Below, one piece after another: positions 53,201 through 60,115 of a stretch of 64,000 bases of DNA. Origin of the DNA: Myxococcales bacterium (lineage in GTDB: Bacteria; Myxococcota; Myxococcia; Myxococcales; Myxococcaceae). The notes below the pieces were generated by a model. The model had not been told where the DNA came from. It worked only from the letters and a program-made list of their open reading frames with translations, and ran no database searches. The stretch lies in assembly GCA_016191815.1 (NCBI GenBank), contig JACPVI010000036.1:20041-84040 (forward strand), given 5' to 3'. The translations under genes and the position numbers were made by a program. Position 1 is the first letter of the stretch. Each line of letters starts with the position of its first letter.

Positions 53201-53347
53201 CTGAGCGTGCTCGGCGCGGCGCAGACCGCGGTGTCCTTGAGCGTGCGGAACCTGCTCGACACCCGCTACTCCGAGCCGGGCTTCGGCGGCCATGACATTC
53301 CCACCCTGGGGCGGCTGGCGCTCCTCGAGCTTAGGCAGACCTACTGA
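50282..53347 (+). CDS. Ser/Thr protein kinase fused in frame to a TonB-dependent receptor
   Basis: From TTG 50282 (AAGGGAGG five bases upstream; ATG 50243 is the alternative) the ORF has 1,021 residues. Residues about 5-290 are a complete kinase: LGSGSVGEVY, Lys in VALKCL, VHRDVTPRNLIL, DFG in LTDFGLAR, APEQ. A tail ending LVRLAFPGG resembles the two other kinase-type proteins here. Directly after it comes a signal-peptide-like stretch (AGLALAAILLAAAPARAQ, about 312-330), then a TonB box-like HPVVTASG, a plug (SLGEILADIPGLYVVDD to VNVITRP) and a barrel to the C-terminal LLDTRYSEPG...LELRQTY. Kinase and receptor belong in different compartments. An internal start or post-translational processing is likely but none is obvious. 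Confidence 0.88.
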   Translation: MEGTIGRYRILAHLGSGSVGEVYLAVREGWWRRKPVALKCLRAALARDFEAQLAFADEARLLARVRHPRIARLLGTGSHRGLPFHVLEYAPGPTLFEVMARLRSLGANPPAAAVVSLGVDLLDALSAAHEAIGSDGLPLAAVHRDVTPRNLILCTDGACKLTDFGLARFRLQSHHTLDGELRGTAAYLAPEQLHAAFDARADLWSAAVVLFELSTLRNPFEGECELESLLNASRREVPSLAVQRRDFPPGLSAAIEAGLDRDPRRRFQTAREFRGALLRLCPRRKSRESARELVRLAFPGGWPEAGHFLRRAGLALAAILLAAAPARAQPAAPAEGRTAAHDEVDSALVDDARNHPVVTASGVAEAQALASANVTTVGWEEISRRRYRSLGEILADIPGLYVVDDLVLPSLGVRGVTGGLRAGTRIVKVMVNGVPVGFRPELTAFLGPEYIPVQMIERVEVAKGPLSALYGANAFIATVNVITRPQAGSALVMETSARAMAHSGGTGFGGSLLGGFSDGRHSLLVAAVGEQLDRSGLSVPRTFPEQDPELSRYRPFFAGASADDLAAPRGLFAQYAGTSAIGALSLQGGFQLLDAMGEFQLNSVMTHQSREALENLWASARHERAWSKDVSSSAWAAWSKGSPGTDERLFLTGTQQAFYRRGYGYWAVDGGAEVTVLAKSELSLKGGLDFNHEQQRVLHFVYTPPLAAARAGEPTALVGPSDRLDVALDNFGAYFQGTFEPGADLRLTGNLRLDVPSFFPAQPTWRLAAARRWSDWLTTKAVLGQAYQTPSATLLFGLPGFGSANNVIGNRTLSNVLPLSPQKVNSVELAASVQLFGRLAVEAAVYGQQVDEKIEFVQSGSNFYARNQGQEQGVGGEAILHLALGRLTASGSAEVVRAFSDGALRARPPPLYPSHRFTAELNLALPEVHLAASGRLSQVGPRGSSQSNAYLNNDTPYSLPAYTTVDLHLSTVGLSVLGAAQTAVSLSVRNLLDTRYSEPGFGGHDIPTLGRLALLELRQTY

Positions 53348-54516
53348 TGGGCGAGCTCGCGCAGACGTTGAAGCTAAGGCCGGCGCCTCCTCCTTTGGAG
53401 AGCGATCGGTTCGGCAGGTACCGGCTCCGGGGCGAGCTGGCCTGTGGCGGCATGGCCCGCATCTATCTCGCCGCCTTCGAAGGGCCGGGCGGCTTCGTCA
53501 AGCCCTGCGTGCTGAAGAAGGTGCTCCCCGAGCTGTGTCGCCGCCACGACTTCACCCGGATGTTCGAGAACGAGGCGCGGGTGGCTGCGCTGCTCAACCA
53601 TCCGAACATCGTGCAGGCCTTCGACTTCGGCGAGGTGAACGGGGAGTACTACCTCGCCCTGGAGTTCGTCGAAGGAGCCTCGCTGGCCGGCATCTTGCGC
53701 GAGTGCCGTAATCAGCGAATCGGCCCTGGACTGCGGGTGCTCGTCCACGTCGGCATCTCGGTCTGCGAGGCCTTGGCCTACGCGCACTCCGCCAGAGGGC
53801 CCGACGGACAGCCGCTGAACCTGGTTCACCGCGACGTCACTCCGGGGAACATCCTCGTGTCCGCCACCGGGGCGGTGAAGCTCACCGACTTCGGCATCGT
53901 GCGCTCCTCGGCCTCGGTGGGGCACTCGAGGCCGGATCTCCTCAAGGGGAAGCTCGCGTACATGTCCCCCGAGCAGGCCTGCTGCCAGCCGCTCGATGGC
54001 CGCTCGGATGTCTTCTCGCTCGGCCTGGTGCTGTATGAGCTGGCCACCGGGCAGCGCCCACTCGCCCGCCGCACCTTCGGCCTATCTCTGGAGGCGTCGC
54101 AGAAGGGGCACGTCCCGCCTCCGAGCACGGTGACGCCCTTCCCGCCCGAGCTGGAAGGGATCCTCATGCGGGCCCTCGCCCCACAGGCCGCCTTGCGCTA
54201 CCCGAGCGCGGAGGCGATGCGCGCCGATCTCGAAGCGTACCGCGCGCAGCAGCACTGGACCTCCGGGGGCAAGGAGGCGTCGGCGCTCATCTTGAGGCTC
54301 TTCCCCGGGGGGCTCCCCTCCAGCGCGACGGCGCTCTCCAGGCCGACTCCCGGCGCACCTCCGCCGGTGGAGGATCCGCAGCCTCTGGCGGAGATCGACG
54401 TCGAGATGGATTCGGTCCCCGAGCGGACCACCTCCGCTGCTCGAGGGCGGGAGTGGATCCTCGTCCTGCTCACCCTGCTCGCAGCCACCTTTGCGTTCTG
54501 GCTGTTCGTCTCCTGA
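53347..54516 (+). CDS. Ser/Thr protein kinase with C-terminal TM anchor
   Basis: The 389-residue kinase has all catalytic motifs: ELACGGMARIYLA, Lys in CVLKKVLPE, LVHRDVTPGNILV, LTDFGIVRSS and MSPEQ. After the kinase fold (about 20-295) a Ser/Pro/Glu linker (with LILRLFPGG, as in the fused kinase) leads to a final hydrophobic segment (WILVLLTLLAATFAFWLFV), so it is anchored in the inner membrane with nothing outside. The start codon overlaps the receptor stop (TGATG), so it is co-translated with the kinase-receptor gene. Together they suggest a two-kinase module. Confidence 0.92.
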   Translation: MGELAQTLKLRPAPPPLESDRFGRYRLRGELACGGMARIYLAAFEGPGGFVKPCVLKKVLPELCRRHDFTRMFENEARVAALLNHPNIVQAFDFGEVNGEYYLALEFVEGASLAGILRECRNQRIGPGLRVLVHVGISVCEALAYAHSARGPDGQPLNLVHRDVTPGNILVSATGAVKLTDFGIVRSSASVGHSRPDLLKGKLAYMSPEQACCQPLDGRSDVFSLGLVLYELATGQRPLARRTFGLSLEASQKGHVPPPSTVTPFPPELEGILMRALAPQAALRYPSAEAMRADLEAYRAQQHWTSGGKEASALILRLFPGGLPSSATALSRPTPGAPPPVEDPQPLAEIDVEMDSVPERTTSAARGREWILVLLTLLAATFAFWLFVS

Positions 54517-54524
54517 GGTCTCCT

Positions 54525-55661
54525 ATGTCCCATACGCATTCCTCCTCGCTCCGGAAGCTCAGCCTGCAGGGCTCGGCCACCATCGGGGAACCTGCACCCA
54601 GAAGGCTCGTCACCTACCTTGCGCTGGCCGCGCTCTTCGTGCTCGCGAACGCGATCGGCTATCGCATCTACCGCGCCGGCCGTTCGGATCCCAAGGCCAC
54701 CGCGAAGCCCACCCAGCCGGCCGAGCCACCTCCCCCGGCGCCCACCGAGTCGGAGCTGGCGCGGGCCCACCGGGTGGCAGGGCTCGCGGCGCTCGAGCGC
54801 GGCGAGTATGCCCGAGCGGTGAGGGAGCTCGGGTTGGCCAACCGCATGGGCGGCTCCGGCGGCGACACTGCGGAGCTCATGCGGATCGCCAAGGAGCTGG
54901 AGGACCGGGACCGGCGCCAGGCCGCAGAGGACGCCCAGCGGGCCAACGCGCTACGCGCCGCGGGTCCACCGCGGCCCAAACCGGTCGCTCGAACCGATTC
55001 CGCCGAACGGCGCCGGGCGCTTCGGAGATCCGAGCGCGAGGAACCGCAGGCGCGGGCCGTGGAGCCGGAGGACTCCCCGCCTCCTCGGGGCCTCGTCCTC
55101 GTCACCTCGACGCCCCAAGGCCTGGTGGTGCAGCTCGACGGGGCGGAGGTCGATCTCACTCCCGCCCGCCTGCCGGTGGATCCGGGGACGCACCAGGTGG
55201 CGCTCCTCCGCGGAGAAAAAAAGCTCGCCGAGCGGCGCGTGCAGGTTGCACCGGGCGGAGTGATCGCCGTCGACGCCGACGTGAGCGCGCTGATCGCCCC
55301 TCGCGCGAGCTCCGCTCCGCCCGAGCGCGAGGAGCCGCGGAGAACCCCGGAGCCCGCCACCGTCGAGCCGGCCGACCCGCCGGAGCCCGCCACCGTCGAG
55401 CCGGCCGACCCGCCGGAGCCCGCCGAGGGAAGGCCGCCAAAGCCCGCTCCGCCCACGCCGGTCGGGCAAGTCTACGTGGTGTCCCCGGAGATCTACGGCG
55501 AGGTCTTCATCAACGGCGTCCGCTACGGCCGTCCTCCGCTCCTCGCCAAGGAAGTCCCCGCCGGCCCCGCCCAGGTCGAGATCCGGGTGAACGGGACCAC
55601 CCGCCGCTCCATCGGAGTCCAGGTCGCACCCGAGGGCCGCGTCACCGCCCGCATCCGCTAG
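54525..55661 (+). CDS. membrane protein with TPR-like segment and two PEGA domains
   Basis: The 378-residue protein starts MSHTHSSSLRKL. It has one TM helix (about 30-48, VTYLALAALFVLANAIGY), a helical repeat-like segment (about 75-115, AHRVAGLAALERGEYARAVRELG), a charged linker, and two PEGA-type domains (LVLVTSTPQGLVVQLDGAEVDL and VYVVSPEIYGEVFINGVRYG...KEVPAGPAQVEI). A Pro/Glu-rich hinge between them contains a 33-bp tandem repeat. The topology puts the PEGA domains outside the cytoplasm, perhaps as the envelope partner of the adjacent kinases. Its TAG stop is supplied by the left end of the MITE-like element that follows. Confidence 0.8.
   Translation: MSHTHSSSLRKLSLQGSATIGEPAPRRLVTYLALAALFVLANAIGYRIYRAGRSDPKATAKPTQPAEPPPPAPTESELARAHRVAGLAALERGEYARAVRELGLANRMGGSGGDTAELMRIAKELEDRDRRQAAEDAQRANALRAAGPPRPKPVARTDSAERRRALRRSEREEPQARAVEPEDSPPPRGLVLVTSTPQGLVVQLDGAEVDLTPARLPVDPGTHQVALLRGEKKLAERRVQVAPGGVIAVDADVSALIAPRASSAPPEREEPRRTPEPATVEPADPPEPATVEPADPPEPAEGRPPKPAPPTPVGQVYVVSPEIYGEVFINGVRYGRPPLLAKEVPAGPAQVEIRVNGTTRRSIGVQVAPEGRVTARIR
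55347..55424 (+). repeat. 33-bp in-frame tandem repeat
   Basis: Two exact 33-bp units (55347-55379 and 55380-55412) and the start of a third encode EPATVEPADPP in the hinge between the two PEGA domains. The exactness points to recent duplication; copy number may vary between strains and change hinge length. Confidence 0.8.
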
Positions 55662-55843
55662 TGCTCTGCCCGGGGTGTACTGATGGCACCGAGACGAACG
55701 AGGCCGAAGCGAGAGGGCGCACGCGAGGAGTGCGCGGCGCAGGCGTGCCGCGGGGCACGTCGAGCAGCGCAAGCGACGAGCCTGCGCCTCGCAGCGAGAG
55801 GATCGTTCGTCGCAGGTATCAGTACACCCCGGGCAGAGCACTA
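55659..55843. mobile_element. 185-bp MITE-like element with perfect terminal inverted repeats
   Basis: The ends are exact inverted copies for 26 bp (left TAGTGCTCTGCCCGGGGTGT and on to ACTGAT; right the complement ending GGGCAGAGCACTA). Imperfect similarity continues for about 20 bp (GACGAACGA). The interior also folds (GGCGCAGGC/GCCTGCGCC and GTGCC/GGCAC). There is no ORF. TA is present at both ends, compatible with a TA target duplication as used by IS630/Tc1-type transposases. It separates the PEGA gene from the binding-protein gene and forms the PEGA gene's stop codon. A source transposase is not in the window. Confidence 0.75.
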
Positions 55844-55862
55844 ACCAGCCAGGGAGGTAGCC

Positions 55863-57254
55863 ATGAGACGAGCGCTTCCGCTTGCCTGCGCCGCGTTGAT
55901 CCTCGCCGCCTGCGAGGAGGAGGAAGCCCCTACCCAGGTGGGGGTCCCGATCGGAGTGGTGATCGATCGCTCCGGAAACAACTCCGAGCCGACCTGGCTT
56001 GATGCGATCAAGCTCGCCCGCCGGCACGTGAACCTCGGGCTGCGCAAGGCCGGCTTCACCCGGCTGCAGCTGGCGGTGCTGGTGACCGATTCGGGCAACG
56101 AGCCTTCGGTCGCCCTCCCCAGGGCCCAGGAGCTGGTACGAGCCAAGGGCGCCCGCGCGCTCATCCTCGACACCAGCCAGAACGACATCGCGGTGCACCG
56201 CACCTATTACGACGCCGACCCCGGCAACGACCTCGGCGTGCCGCTTTTGTGCGGAAGCTGCACCACCGGCACGATGAACAACCCCGCCGCCACCGACCCG
56301 GATCCGGTGACCCAGGCGGCGCTCCGAAACGGCGGGGGCTGGAACTTCCGCTGCTTGATGTCGACCAAGGCGATCTCCCAGGTGTTGGTGAGGCTGATGC
56401 TGGAGAAAAACGGCGGCGACGCGAACGGCGACGGCGTCTTCAAGGTCGCCTTCTATGGGAGCGACGAGGCCTTCGGCCGCGGGGCGGCGAAGGACCTGAA
56501 GGCCTACCTCACCGCGCTGCACCCTACCCCGCCGGCGCTGGTCGAGGAGCTGTACCACCCGCGCGACGCCGACGTGAACAGCTACCCGTGGGTGGAGGAC
56601 ATGCGCAAGCTGAGCGACGCCCTCTCCTCCACCGGCGCCACCGACGCGGTGCCCGACGTGATCGCGGTGGCGAACTTCGCCCAGCAGCAGGCGGCGACGA
56701 TCAAGGCCTACCGGCAGAGCGGCACCGCGGTGCGCATGCTGCACTACCACGCGATGCGCTTCTCCTCGGTTCTCGACTCGCTCGGCAGCCTGGCCGACGG
56801 CGCCGAGGGCGTCTCGCACCTGCTGCTCGAGGCGGGCGCCGAGGGGCAGGTGTTCGCCGACGAATACCTCCAGGTCTACGGAGTGCGCCCGGTGTACCGG
56901 GACTCCAACTACTACGACGGTGCGATGGCGCTGATGCTCGCGGCGGTGATCGCCGCGCAGGGGAAGGACGACCCGGACGCGATCACCGGCGCAGGGATCC
57001 GGGCCGCCGTCCGCCACACCAGCGAGGTGGGAGGCGAAAGCATCGGCACCGGTCCGGACGAGGTCGCCAGGGCGGTGATGGCGATCTCCGCGGGCAGGCC
57101 GATCGACTACCAGGGCGCATCCGGGCCGATGGACTTCGACCCCTCGGGCAACGTGATGGGCCGGCTGGCGCGTTTCCGAGCCGAAGGCGGAGCCTTCGTG
57201 GACGTGGCGCTCTACGACTGCGTGCGCGACGCGGCCTGCCCGCTCTCGCGCTGA
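55863..57254 (+). CDS. periplasmic-binding (type I) lipoprotein
   Basis: The 463-residue product has a lipobox (LILAAC, Cys about 17) and a two-lobe type I periplasmic-binding fold of the branched-chain amino-acid/amide class (Peripla_BP_6): VGVPIGVVIDRSGNN, an IKLARRHVN helix, ALILDTSQNDIAV, FKVAFYGSDEAFGRGAA, YYDGAMALMLAAVI. No ABC permease or ATPase genes are nearby, so it may act as a ligand sensor for the kinases or deliver substrate to the downstream transporter. An AGGGAGG ribosome site precedes the ATG, and the MITE-like element ends 20 bp upstream. Confidence 0.85.
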   Translation: MRRALPLACAALILAACEEEEAPTQVGVPIGVVIDRSGNNSEPTWLDAIKLARRHVNLGLRKAGFTRLQLAVLVTDSGNEPSVALPRAQELVRAKGARALILDTSQNDIAVHRTYYDADPGNDLGVPLLCGSCTTGTMNNPAATDPDPVTQAALRNGGGWNFRCLMSTKAISQVLVRLMLEKNGGDANGDGVFKVAFYGSDEAFGRGAAKDLKAYLTALHPTPPALVEELYHPRDADVNSYPWVEDMRKLSDALSSTGATDAVPDVIAVANFAQQQAATIKAYRQSGTAVRMLHYHAMRFSSVLDSLGSLADGAEGVSHLLLEAGAEGQVFADEYLQVYGVRPVYRDSNYYDGAMALMLAAVIAAQGKDDPDAITGAGIRAAVRHTSEVGGESIGTGPDEVARAVMAISAGRPIDYQGASGPMDFDPSGNVMGRLARFRAEGGAFVDVALYDCVRDAACPLSR

Positions 57255-57265
57255 GGGAGGAAAGC

Positions 57266-58756
57266 ATGCCCACGGCGCGAGGGACCGCGGCGAAGGCCGC
57301 CGCGCTCGCGGTCAACCGCTGGATCGCGGCGCGTTCCCACTGGCTGCTCGTCTCGCTGGTGGCCGCGAACCTGGCCTTCCCCGCGGCAGGCCTCGCGCTC
57401 AAGCAGGTGGACCTCTTCCGCGTTCCCGGCACCCCCTGGGACTACGACTTCTCCACCTTGGCCCTCACCGCGATGATGCTCTCCGCCTCCGTGCAGTGCC
57501 GCGTGGGGGACTTCGGAGAGCTGGCGAGGCAGAGCGCGGCGGCGAGCCTGCTGTTGGCCTACGTCCTCGCGCCGGCGTGGGCGCTGGCGGCGAGCACGGT
57601 GGCGCTTGGCGCCTTCGGCGGCGAATCGGCCCTGGAGCTGAGGCTGGGCCTGTTTTTCACCTCGCTCATGCCGATCGCGATGACCTCGGCGATGTGGGTC
57701 CGCGTGGCGGCCGGCAACGTGGCCCTGGCGCTCGGGCTGATCGCGATCACCACGCTTTTCTCGGTCGCGGCGGTGCCCGCCTACGTCCACCTCTTCCCCG
57801 GCCTCGCCGAAGGCCCCGTCTCGGTGCCGGTGGGGGAGATCGTCCGCCAACTGGTGCTGTCAGTGACGCTGCCGCTGCTCGCTGGCCTCTCCCTGCGGCG
57901 CCTCTTCCCTGCTGCGGCGGAACGCGCTCTGCCGGCGCTCGGCCTGCTCGGGAACCTGGGGCTGTTCGCCGCGCTCTCCACCAACGTGGCCTCGGCGGCG
58001 AGCCACATCCGCTCCGAACCTGCAGTGCTGGTGGTGGCTTGCGCGGGAACGGTCGCGGCGAACCTCGGCCTGTTCGCCCTGTCGCTCGCCTGCGCCCGCC
58101 ATCTTAGGAGCAGGCGCCCCGGGCTCCCCCACGCGGACGCGGTCGCGCTGGTGCTCGCCGGGGGCATGAGGAGCACCGGCACGGCGATGGTGATCGGCTC
58201 GGCGGCGTTCCCGATGATGCCGCTGGTCACCATCCCTGCCGCCATCTACAGCATCTCCCAGCAACTGTTGGCCGGGCTGCTCTCGCGCGCGCTCGCGCCG
58301 GGCACCGGCCTGCTGAGGACCCGGGCGGGCTCGTCCAGGGCGGAACTCGAGGCGTACATGCACCGAGCACGGAGAGCGCGTCGTCCCTGGGCGCTGCTGG
58401 TGTTCCGGCTGGTCTCGCGGATGGAAGGCGCGGCGGCCTCACCGGAGGTGCTGGGCGCGGTGCAGCGCCGGGTCCGAGGCTACGACTTCGTCTCGCGGCT
58501 AGGGGGCGACGAGCTTGGCGTGGTGCTGCTCCAAGCCGACGAGCGCCAGGCCGGGGAGGTCGCCCAGCGCCTGCGCGCGGTGCTGGGAAATGCCCTCCCT
58601 GGCAGCCGGATAGGCTGGGCGGTCCAGGCGGGGCGAAAAGGCTGCGCGCCGGGGTGGCTGGTCGAGTCGGCCTCCGAGCTGGCCGGACGATGCCGCTCGC
58701 GCGGCCCCGCCACTCAGGGGCTCGCAGCCCTGAACACCACCGTCAGCCGCTCGTAG
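57266..58756 (+). CDS. BASS-type (bile acid:sodium symporter/ACR3-like) transporter fused to degenerate GGDEF domain
   Basis: The 496-residue protein has about ten hydrophobic segments (residues about 25-345), with TSLMPIAMTSAMWVRVAAGNVALALG and the ALVLAGGMRSTGTAMVIGSAAFP block as in BASS/ACR3-type carriers. A C-terminal domain of about 120 residues follows: helix RAELEAYMHRARRARRPWALLVFRLV, then VRGYDFVSRLGGDELGVVLLQADERQAGEVAQRLRAV. This is the core of a GGDEF domain with GGDEL in place of GGDEF and with a degenerate N-terminal part. It may bind GTP or sense c-di-GMP status rather than make it. I know no standard BASS-GGDEF fusion. Confidence 0.8.
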   Translation: MPTARGTAAKAAALAVNRWIAARSHWLLVSLVAANLAFPAAGLALKQVDLFRVPGTPWDYDFSTLALTAMMLSASVQCRVGDFGELARQSAAASLLLAYVLAPAWALAASTVALGAFGGESALELRLGLFFTSLMPIAMTSAMWVRVAAGNVALALGLIAITTLFSVAAVPAYVHLFPGLAEGPVSVPVGEIVRQLVLSVTLPLLAGLSLRRLFPAAAERALPALGLLGNLGLFAALSTNVASAASHIRSEPAVLVVACAGTVAANLGLFALSLACARHLRSRRPGLPHADAVALVLAGGMRSTGTAMVIGSAAFPMMPLVTIPAAIYSISQQLLAGLLSRALAPGTGLLRTRAGSSRAELEAYMHRARRARRPWALLVFRLVSRMEGAAASPEVLGAVQRRVRGYDFVSRLGGDELGVVLLQADERQAGEVAQRLRAVLGNALPGSRIGWAVQAGRKGCAPGWLVESASELAGRCRSRGPATQGLAALNTTVSRS

Positions 58757-58942
58757 TCGTGGGGGTTCGGGGAAACGTAGGCCTCTTCGAATAGCCCGTT
58801 GCCAGGAAGGCCAGCCCCGACGCCGCGATCCTCACGCTTTCCCCCTCGCGAGGTGCCACGGTGCGCATGCCCTCGCCGGTTCGGAAGTGCCGCGGCCCTC
58901 TTGCTGTACACTCTCGTCTCCTTCACGAGGAGGTCCATTCAG

Positions 58943-59878
58943 ATGGCAGGAGTTCGCCGGCGGGCGCTCTTCCCCACCCTGATCGCCGCGCTCGCAGGGT
59001 GCGTGACCGCCCTCGGGCCACTCAAGCTCGCGAGCGGACGCCTGGTGGCGGCGGAGGACACGGTCCGCCTCGGGGGGAAGCCGGTGAGCGCGGCGGTGCT
59101 CACCGCCGGCCGCGAGTCGTTCATGAATCGCTGCGCCAAGTGCCACGGAGAGAAGGGAGACGGGCGCGGCTGGTCCGCCGAGGCCGAGCACCCCCTCCCC
59201 CGCGACTTCACCCGCGGGCAGTTCAAGTTCGGAGGCGTCCCGGCGGGCGCGCTCCCCACCGACGAGGGGCTGATGCGGGTGGTGGTGCGGGGCCTCAAGG
59301 GCACCGCGATGCCTCCCTGGGACGGCAGCTCCGAGGAGCTGGAGGCCGTCATCCAGTACATCAAGACGTTCTCCCCAAGGTGGGAGGAGGAAGAGCCCGG
59401 AGAGCCGATCGCCACCAGCCCGGACCCCTTCGGCCAAGCCCGGAAGGAGCAGGCCATCGAGAAAGGGAAGAAGCTCTACCACGCAGTGGCGAGGTGCGGC
59501 GCCTGCCACCCCCACTACGTCACGCGCGAGGAGCTGCGCGCGTTCGCCCGCGAGCAGGGCGACGAGCAGACCGAGCCCCGCCCCAACATGTACCGCCCGG
59601 TCTGGACGGACAGCGAGTACGGCGAGCAGCTGCTCCCGTCCGATTTCCTCTCCTCCATCGTCCGCGCCGGAACGACCGAGGAGGACCTCTACCGCACCAT
59701 CGCCTCCGGCATCGGCGGCACCGCCATGCCCACCTGGAAGGGCGCGCTGCCCGAGGAGGACCTCTGGGCCATTGTCCACTACGTGAAATCTCTCCTGGAG
59801 ATGAAGGACACCCCCAAGGGCAGAGCGCTTCGAATGAAGATGGCCTCGGACTTCGCCGAGGCGGCCTCTGAGAGGTGA
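58943..59878 (+). CDS. dihaem cytochrome c lipoprotein
   Basis: The 311-residue product starts MAGVRRRALFPTL with a lipobox (ALAGC, Cys about 17). It has two class I cytochrome domains: NRCAKCHGEKGDGRGW (about 60-75) with TAMPPWDG, and RCGACHPHYVT (about 186) with TAMPTWKG. It resembles the dihaem protein that ends the multihaem operon at 24306. A GAGGAGG site lies 11-17 bp upstream. It probably carries electrons between the membranes for the following Cyc2-like porin. Confidence 0.88.
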   Translation: MAGVRRRALFPTLIAALAGCVTALGPLKLASGRLVAAEDTVRLGGKPVSAAVLTAGRESFMNRCAKCHGEKGDGRGWSAEAEHPLPRDFTRGQFKFGGVPAGALPTDEGLMRVVVRGLKGTAMPPWDGSSEELEAVIQYIKTFSPRWEEEEPGEPIATSPDPFGQARKEQAIEKGKKLYHAVARCGACHPHYVTREELRAFAREQGDEQTEPRPNMYRPVWTDSEYGEQLLPSDFLSSIVRAGTTEEDLYRTIASGIGGTAMPTWKGALPEEDLWAIVHYVKSLLEMKDTPKGRALRMKMASDFAEAASER

Positions 59879-59918
59879 GCCTCGGGCGCACAGCCGCGCA
59901 CCCCGGCCTGACAATTCC

Positions 59919-59945
59919 TTGACACCTGGAAGCGGCGCCTACAAC
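59919..59945 (+). promoter_or_regulatory. candidate promoter of the Cyc2-like gene
   Basis: TTGACA (59919-59924) with TACAAC (59940-59945) at a short 15-bp spacing stands about 170 bp before the ATG. The long leader that follows folds into three consecutive hairpins. The spacing is not ideal, so confidence is low. Confidence 0.35.
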
Positions 59946-60115
59946 CTTGCACGCCGCGACCCCGCACATGCATGTCACACAGTCGCGAGGGGTGGGATGC
60001 GCAATGCCGTGTGCCGAAGCGAGGACACGCGAGCGGGAAGCCGCACTCGCAAATGAACTCTGATCGACTGGCTCGTGCTGAGCCGTGCAGTCCACTCGTG
60101 TACGGAGGTGATTCG

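Noticed and set aside
50213..53293. Open frame of about 1,000 codons on the minus strand opposite the kinase-receptor gene
   Set aside because: It mirrors the plus-strand gene's codons and shows no recognisable domain or ribosome site.
59985..60060. Second GEMM riboswitch before the Cyc2-like gene
   Set aside because: Only GAGCG..AAGCC is shared; the GGCAA block, the CGCAAAGCC core and the 3' GGGUUACCG-like block are missing.
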